Positions 36,210 to 40,427 of a DNA stretch of 40,427 nt are shown piece by piece. The stretch's first letter is position 1. Each line of letters begins with the position of its first letter. A model generated the notes under the pieces. That model did no database searches, was not told where the DNA came from, and saw nothing but the letters and a program-made list of their open reading frames with translations. Made by a program: the position numbers and the translations under genes. Location of the stretch: the NCBI GenBank assembly GCA_036556805.1, contig DATBIS010000023.1, positions 1 through 40,427 of the forward strand. The letters are read 5' to 3'. This DNA comes from DATBIS01 sp036556805. Lineage in GTDB: Bacteria > Actinomycetota > UBA4738 > HRBIN12.

Positions 36210-37232
36210 ATGCAGGAGGACATGATGGGCGGCCGGGTCTACGTGCAGACCAACGAGCCGCAGAACCAGGTGGTGGCGTTTCGCCGCTCGAGCGACGGCT
36301 CGCTCGAGGAGATCGGGAGCTACCCGACCGGCGGGAAGGGCGACGGCGTCCCGCACCTCACCTCGCAGGGCTCCTTGGTGCTCACCGGCGACGGCAAGCG
36401 CCTGCTCGTGACGAACGCCGGCGGCGACGACGCCGGCGTGTTCGACGTCACCGACGAGGGCCTCGAACTGCGTCAGACGGTCGCCACGCCGGCCGCGCCG
36501 AAGAGCGTTACGGAGCACGACGGCGTCGTGTACGTGCTCGGAACCGCCGAGCCCAGCTTGGCCGGCTTCCGCATGAGCGACGCGAGCCTCACGCCGATCG
36601 ACGGCTCCGCCCGGATGCTGCCTGCGGACTCGAGTCCCGCTCAGGTCGGATTCACCCCGAGCGGCGACGCGCTCATCGTCACCCAGCGCGGGACCGACTC
36701 GATCGTGGCCTTCCCGGTTAACGCCGACGGAACGCTCGGCGAGCCCACCGAGACCGCCTCCTCGGGTCCCACTCCCTACGGGTTCGCGTTCACGAGCCGC
36801 GGCGTCCTGGTGGTCACCGAGGCCTTCCGCGCGGAGAAGGGTGCCGCCGCGGCCTCCTCGTACCTCGTGAACGGCACGACGGTGAGGCCCGTGACCGGTT
36901 CCGTGGGGAACGGACGCAGCGAGATCTGCTGGGCGGTCGTGAAGGACGATCGGTTCGCGTTCACCACGAACTTCGCCGACGGCGCGGTCTCCCGCTACGC
37001 GATCGCGGAGGACGGATCGTTGAGCCTCGAGGACGCCGTCGCGGGCACGTCGGTGGAGGGCCACACGGGCCTCCGCGATGAGGACCTCAGCGGCGACGGG
37101 GCATTCCTGTACGCGATCGACGCCGATGCCGGCAAGGTCTTCGGCTGGAGCGTTGGTGACGACGGCTCGCTCATGGCAGTGGGCTCGTGGGGAATGCTGC
37201 CCGCCACGGCGTCCGGATTGGCTGCGAGCTGA
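36210..37232 (+). CDS. lactonase-like seven-bladed beta-propeller protein
   Basis: A 340-residue protein of the PF10282-type lactonase group. Repeated blades read YVQTNEPQNQVVAFRR, LLVTNAGGDDAGVFDV, YVLGTAEPSLAGFRM, LIVTQRGTDSIVAFPV and GAFLYAIDADAGKVFGW. The fold is that of 6-phosphogluconolactonase (Pgl), but many such proteins bind other sugars or act outside metabolism; no signal peptide is present. GAAGGGGG precedes the ATG. The following gene begins two bases after its stop, so they are an operon. Lactonase activity is inferred. Confidence 0.8.
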   Translation: MQEDMMGGRVYVQTNEPQNQVVAFRRSSDGSLEEIGSYPTGGKGDGVPHLTSQGSLVLTGDGKRLLVTNAGGDDAGVFDVTDEGLELRQTVATPAAPKSVTEHDGVVYVLGTAEPSLAGFRMSDASLTPIDGSARMLPADSSPAQVGFTPSGDALIVTQRGTDSIVAFPVNADGTLGEPTETASSGPTPYGFAFTSRGVLVVTEAFRAEKGAAAASSYLVNGTTVRPVTGSVGNGRSEICWAVVKDDRFAFTTNFADGAVSRYAIAEDGSLSLEDAVAGTSVEGHTGLRDEDLSGDGAFLYAIDADAGKVFGWSVGDDGSLMAVGSWGMLPATASGLAAS

Positions 37233-37234
37233 CC

Positions 37235-37678
37235 GTGCGAACGGAGCCGCTCTACCGCGTGACGTTCGCGACGCCCGAGAGCTGGAGCGTCACGTTGGAT
37301 GGGGCGGCGGGTACCGAGGGACTGAGCTTCCTGATCGCCGAGGGGCGCTGCGAGGGGCGCCTCTCGGCGCGGTACCGCGGAGCGAACTTCCCCCGCCGGC
37401 GCGCCGACGGCGTCCTGACGCCATCCTTTCGTGGCGCGCTCGAAACCGACGACGGCGCCACGATCCTGTTCGCATGGGACGGTCTCACGCGCACCGGTCC
37501 CCAGGGGCGGCGCGAGCTTCTCGGGAGCATGACCCACACGACCGACGACGATCGCTACCGGTGGTTGAACGATCGCGTGTGCGCCGTGACGGGTGAAGTC
37601 CGCCCCCGATCCGAGGGCGGCTTCGACGTCGTGCTCGAGGTCGCCGAGCTCGTGTGGGAGCCGATGGAGCGCTCCTAG
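37235..37678 (+). CDS. DUF3237-like domain protein
   Basis: A 147-residue protein that starts at a GTG two bases after the lactonase-like gene stop. The pattern LYRVTFATPESW, then GRCEGRLSARYRGANFPRRRADGVLTPSFRGALETDDGATILFAWDGL in parts, fits the DUF3237 beta-barrel family whose function is not established. Coupling to the propeller protein suggests a shared job in handling sugars or lactones. The TAG stop shares CTAG with the convergent secreted-protein gene. Confidence 0.7.
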   Translation: MRTEPLYRVTFATPESWSVTLDGAAGTEGLSFLIAEGRCEGRLSARYRGANFPRRRADGVLTPSFRGALETDDGATILFAWDGLTRTGPQGRRELLGSMTHTTDDDRYRWLNDRVCAVTGEVRPRSEGGFDVVLEVAELVWEPMERS

Positions 37679-38874
37679 AACTCGTACTTCCCCTCAGCGA
37701 ACGCGTCGATGGCGGCGTTCGAGCCAGCCACCAGCGTGACATCGAGGTACACCGCACACACGTCGTCGTGCCAGAGGACCTGCATCGGCTCGTCCGCAAT
37801 GTCAGCGGAGTCGATCGTGGCCAGCAAGGTGGCCCCTGAATGAATCTCGATGGTCCACGTGCCCGTGCCTGGCCCGATGAGCCATCCGGGCCTGCACTGC
37901 AAAGTACCGGCGAAGAAACTCATGGACGCCGAGGTATCCGGAAGCACCGTGAACGATCCACCGTAGGCGCTTGGGTCAACGAGCGTGGTCGTTCCTACGG
38001 TCGTGAGGTTGGTGAGGCTGTCGTCGTCCAACGGTACGACGACGTCCTGGTAGGACGATTCCGTCCAGTTGCCCTGTGCGTCGGTAGCAATCACGTAGAA
38101 CTCATAGGCGTGATCCTCCGTGCCGGTGAAGAGCGGCGCCTGGGCTCCGCCACCGGTCCCGGACGCGGCCATGCTCCAGATGCCGGAAGCGTCGTAGTCC
38201 ATGCTCCAGAGCTCCCACGTAGCCACGCCGGAGCCGCGCTTGTCGCTCAATGTGAAGTCCACGGGAAACGTGGTGGAGTTCGACACCGCAGTAGAGAGCG
38301 TCGGTGGGTTCCACGTCACCTTCGGGGCCGTGAAGTCCCGCAGGTACAGCGGGAAGTCGTTCGGCATGGCGTCGACGCATCCCTTCGGTGGACACGGCGA
38401 CCCGTCCCAGATCGAGAACAGCGCCCATTCGTGGGTGTTGTAGATGTCCAGCGTCGCCATGTTCAGTGTCAGCTTGATCGTCTTGTTGGATGGCTTCTTG
38501 GCCATGCCCTTGTCGTAGAACCCGAGGTCGCAGTCGGTGGCCACCCAACGGAGCTTGTGCTTCTCGAAGTAAATGAACGCGCACCGTTCGAACACGGACT
38601 TGTCGTTCTTCTTCCGGTCGCGGTCGAACGCGAGCAGCAGGTAGCGATCGCGATCGATATCGAGTCGACTTGCCTTGAAGCCCTTGTACGTCTTGATCGT
38701 GAAGGTCATGTGGGCGCCGCCGTCGGTCCGGGTGACCTCGGCGAGGTCAAGTGGACTCTTGGAGTCGTCTCCGTCGGTGAAGGTCTCCCCGTAACCGCCG
38801 GCACGTGCGGGGATCGCTATGACGAGGGCAAGGACGAAAGCGCAGGCCGCAAGCCTGGACACCCATTTCGCCAT
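37675..38874 (-). CDS. large secreted protein of unknown function with Ig-like region
   Basis: A 399-residue exported protein with a clear signal peptide (MAKWVSRLAACAFVLALVIA, cleaved after ARA). The first mature domain (about 30-170) is beta-rich with cysteines (ERCAFIYF, DCDLGF, CPPKGC). Residues 175-290 look Ig- or fibronectin-like: PKVTWNPPTL, then DFTLSDKRGSGVATWELWSMD and FYVIATDAQGNWTES. The end contains two more cysteines. Related proteins in actinobacteria are uncharacterised. AGAGGGA before ATG 38874 fixes the start, although the frame is open for another 178 codons. Confidence 0.72.
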   Translation of the reverse strand: MAKWVSRLAACAFVLALVIAIPARAGGYGETFTDGDDSKSPLDLAEVTRTDGGAHMTFTIKTYKGFKASRLDIDRDRYLLLAFDRDRKKNDKSVFERCAFIYFEKHKLRWVATDCDLGFYDKGMAKKPSNKTIKLTLNMATLDIYNTHEWALFSIWDGSPCPPKGCVDAMPNDFPLYLRDFTAPKVTWNPPTLSTAVSNSTTFPVDFTLSDKRGSGVATWELWSMDYDASGIWSMAASGTGGGAQAPLFTGTEDHAYEFYVIATDAQGNWTESSYQDVVVPLDDDSLTNLTTVGTTTLVDPSAYGGSFTVLPDTSASMSFFAGTLQCRPGWLIGPGTGTWTIEIHSGATLLATIDSADIADEPMQVLWHDDVCAVYLDVTLVAGSNAAIDAFAEGKYEF

Positions 38875-38934
38875 GATGCATCCCTCTCTCGCGGGGGGAG
38901 CGTAGCCCTTCCGAGGCGCCGTGCGTACCCCATC

Positions 38935-39145
38935 GCCGCCGCGGTCCCTACGCGCGAGACTGCCTACGCGATCGCGGGACTCTTCCTCGGTGTCGAGCTC
39001 ATGTCCCGGCTCAACCCGGAGCGATCCGAGGCGGAGAACGTCTTCGACATGCTCGAGTCGATCGCCCGAGGTGATCGAGCAGACCGCGCCGTTGCTCGCC
39101 GGCATGTTCGCGAGTGATCCCGCAGGAACCAAACCGGCCCCTTGA
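38935..39145 (+). pseudogene. remnant of a TetR-family regulator (C-terminal end, frameshifted)
   Basis: The plus strand reads TRETAYAIAGLFLGVELMSRLNPERSEAENVFDMLESIARG, which is typical of TetR C-terminal helices, then shifts frame to EVIEQTAPLLAGMFASDP and a stop at 39145. No DNA-binding head precedes it; upstream lies the start of the secreted-protein gene on the other strand. It is a decayed, truncated gene. The rest of this 300-bp gap shows no gene. Confidence 0.65.
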
Positions 39146-39178
39146 GTCGTCGAGGCCCGCCGAGGCCTATGCCCTTCG

Positions 39179-40427
39179 TCAATGGAGCAGGATTCGCACG
39201 ACCATGGCGAACTGATCGGTACCGCCCACGTCGCCCTGCCAGCCACCGATGAGCAAGTGGTGCCCAGCGTCGATGGTGGCGGCGTCGCCGACCTCGTGCT
39301 CACCGAAGTCGACGATCGAGATGCCGTCGCCATCGCCGTCCGGGTTGAAATCCGGATCGACGAGACCGTCGGAGGTGAGCCGCATGACGAACAAGTCGTT
39401 CGTCGCATCGAAGGCGGTGTCGCGCCGAGTGCCGGTCATGAGGATTCGACCGTTCGCCTGGACGAGGGTGTGTGAGACGGAATCGAACGTGTTGGGGTAG
39501 TCGAAGAAGCCGTCCCCGGCGAATGTCGAGTCGATGGTCCCGTTGTGTTTGACTCGCGCAACCTCGATCGAGGCGTCGTCGAAGTACCCGGCTCCGGTCG
39601 TCGCGACCCAACCGTCGTGGTTCCTTCCCACCGCCAGGAGGGAGTCGGCGTTGATCGTGGGATCCCACGTCTTCACTCCGAACGCCTCGTTCACCACGCC
39701 GTCCGACGACACTCGCTGCACGAACGGCTGGGCTCCCGTGGGTGTCGTCAATGTTCCGAACACTGTGATCGGGCCGCTCCCTTTGGCGAACATGTCAGCC
39801 AGGCTGACGTTGGTCCCCGGGACCCGAAGCAGGATCCTGCCGTTCTTGCCGAAATGCGTGTCGATCGTGCCGTCCCGGTTCAGCGCGATGACCTCACCGC
39901 GGAGCGGTGTTGTCGAGATCGTTGCTGCGATCAGGATCCGCCCCTTGGTGAGCTGCATGGCATCCGGGTGTTCGTTCATTGACGACTTGTGGAGATGAAC
40001 GATGCCCTCGCCGCTGAAGGAGTGATCGAGGTGACCGTCGGGCGTGATGCGCGCGACCGCCGGATGCTGACCGTTCGCTACGTCATCTCCGAAGACGATG
40101 ATCCGATCCTGAGCATCGAGCATCGCCCCAAACGCGGCGCCATTGTTGACGTCGAACGAATATCTCCCATCCCCCGAGAAGCTCGCGTCCTCCCGTCCGA
40201 GGCGTCGGAAGCGCGCGATGCTCCAACCCTTGTCCGAGCCGCCGACGGCGACGATCCGCTTGTCCTGCTGGATGACGAGATCGGTGAAGCCACCGTTGGT
40301 CGGGGATCGCAACACGACGATGCCGTTGATCCCGAAGGCCTTGTCCACCTGCCCGGCGAACGTGCTCTCGGCGAAGGCCTCGAGCTGCGACGGGACGACC
40401 AGCGCGAGGGAAACGACAAGTACCTTC
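39179..40427 (-). CDS. secreted delta-60-repeat protein (N-terminus off window)
   Basis: The frame is open through the right edge, and its first visible residues (KVLVVSLALVVPSQLEAFA) look like the end of a signal peptide, so the real start lies just outside; GTG 40348 would cut this off and is not the start. Six to seven repeats follow of the delta-60 type, each like DGTIDTHFGKNGRIL, DGHLDHSFSGEGIV, NGTIDSTFAGDGFFDY and DGLVDPDFNPDGDG, which form a beta-propeller. Members are exported proteins of unknown role. Confidence 0.82.
   Translation of the reverse strand, partial: KVLVVSLALVVPSQLEAFAESTFAGQVDKAFGINGIVVLRSPTNGGFTDLVIQQDKRIVAVGGSDKGWSIARFRRLGREDASFSGDGRYSFDVNNGAAFGAMLDAQDRIIVFGDDVANGQHPAVARITPDGHLDHSFSGEGIVHLHKSSMNEHPDAMQLTKGRILIAATISTTPLRGEVIALNRDGTIDTHFGKNGRILLRVPGTNVSLADMFAKGSGPITVFGTLTTPTGAQPFVQRVSSDGVVNEAFGVKTWDPTINADSLLAVGRNHDGWVATTGAGYFDDASIEVARVKHNGTIDSTFAGDGFFDYPNTFDSVSHTLVQANGRILMTGTRRDTAFDATNDLFVMRLTSDGLVDPDFNPDGDGDGISIVDFGEHEVGDAATIDAGHHLLIGGWQGDVGGTDQFAMVVRILLH

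Noticed and set aside
37840..39117. A 425-codon plus-strand frame opposite the secreted protein
   Set aside because: Only its last 60 codons, beyond the secreted gene's start, resemble a protein (the TetR remnant). The rest is an antisense shadow.
1..40427. tRNA, rRNA or phage and IS genes
   Set aside because: I read both strands for transposase or integrase words and for tRNA arms and found none that I could support.

Overview
The window is GC-rich, densely coding DNA of an actinobacterial type. Supporting signs are an actinobacterial-type inositol-3-phosphate synthase preceded by its PadR regulator, a PAC2-family protein, a large zinc-ribbon/cyclase/ATPase/TPR protein present twice, many leaderless promoters (a TAnnnT box 6-8 nt before the start codon) and GTG starts. 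I cannot place it to a genus. It looks like chromosome of a little-studied, probably uncultivated actinobacterium. I see no rRNA, tRNA, CRISPR array, complete insertion sequence or phage genes.

Layout. 1-2250: a cut-off secreted RTX-type protein, then a small sulfur-transfer operon (TusA-like and DsrE-like) preceded by a promoter, an operator-like dyad and a possible 22-codon leader peptide ending in Cys-Cys. 2247-7061: methyltransferase, lipoprotein, two convergent MFS exporters and a secreted cupredoxin. 7066-9720: padR-ino1 operon with a palindromic operator region, and a flavin-binding PPOX-family protein. 9757-13516: S51 peptidase, PAC2 protein, an ArsR-SRPBCC pair divergent from a ClpP with two shared dyads between them, and a polysaccharide deacetylase. 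13562-18734: giant cyclase/ATPase/TPR protein, small RTX protein, cytochrome P450. 18796-23427: lipoprotein, GNAT, ECF sigma factor with a probable anti-sigma partner, LuxR-type regulator, I36-type secreted inhibitor, winged-helix protein, basic Rho_N/SAP-like protein.

23440-28579: the most striking part. A SoxR with an intact [2Fe-2S] cysteine motif is divergent from a Rieske protein fused to an unrecognised helical domain of about 460 residues. Between them lies a near-consensus SoxR dyad inside a promoter with a 19-bp spacer. The second giant cyclase/ATPase/TPR protein converges on this gene. 28580-28953 is a gene-poor stretch with short direct repeats. 28954-32192: orphan sensor kinase, then an SRPBCC-TetR operon with a TetR-like operator inside its promoter. 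32200-34626: VOC protein, small conserved protein, an XRE/nucleotidyltransferase pair next to an 18-bp perfect palindrome, a decayed EamA transporter and a GerW-like protein. 34623-40427: membrane proteins, a beta-propeller lactonase-like protein with a DUF3237-like partner, secreted proteins, a TetR remnant and a delta-60-repeat secreted protein cut by the right edge.

Two genome-wide habits stand out. Convergent genes are packed with almost no space between stops, and four pairs share one CTAG as both stop codons. At least twelve genes appear to be transcribed from leaderless promoters.
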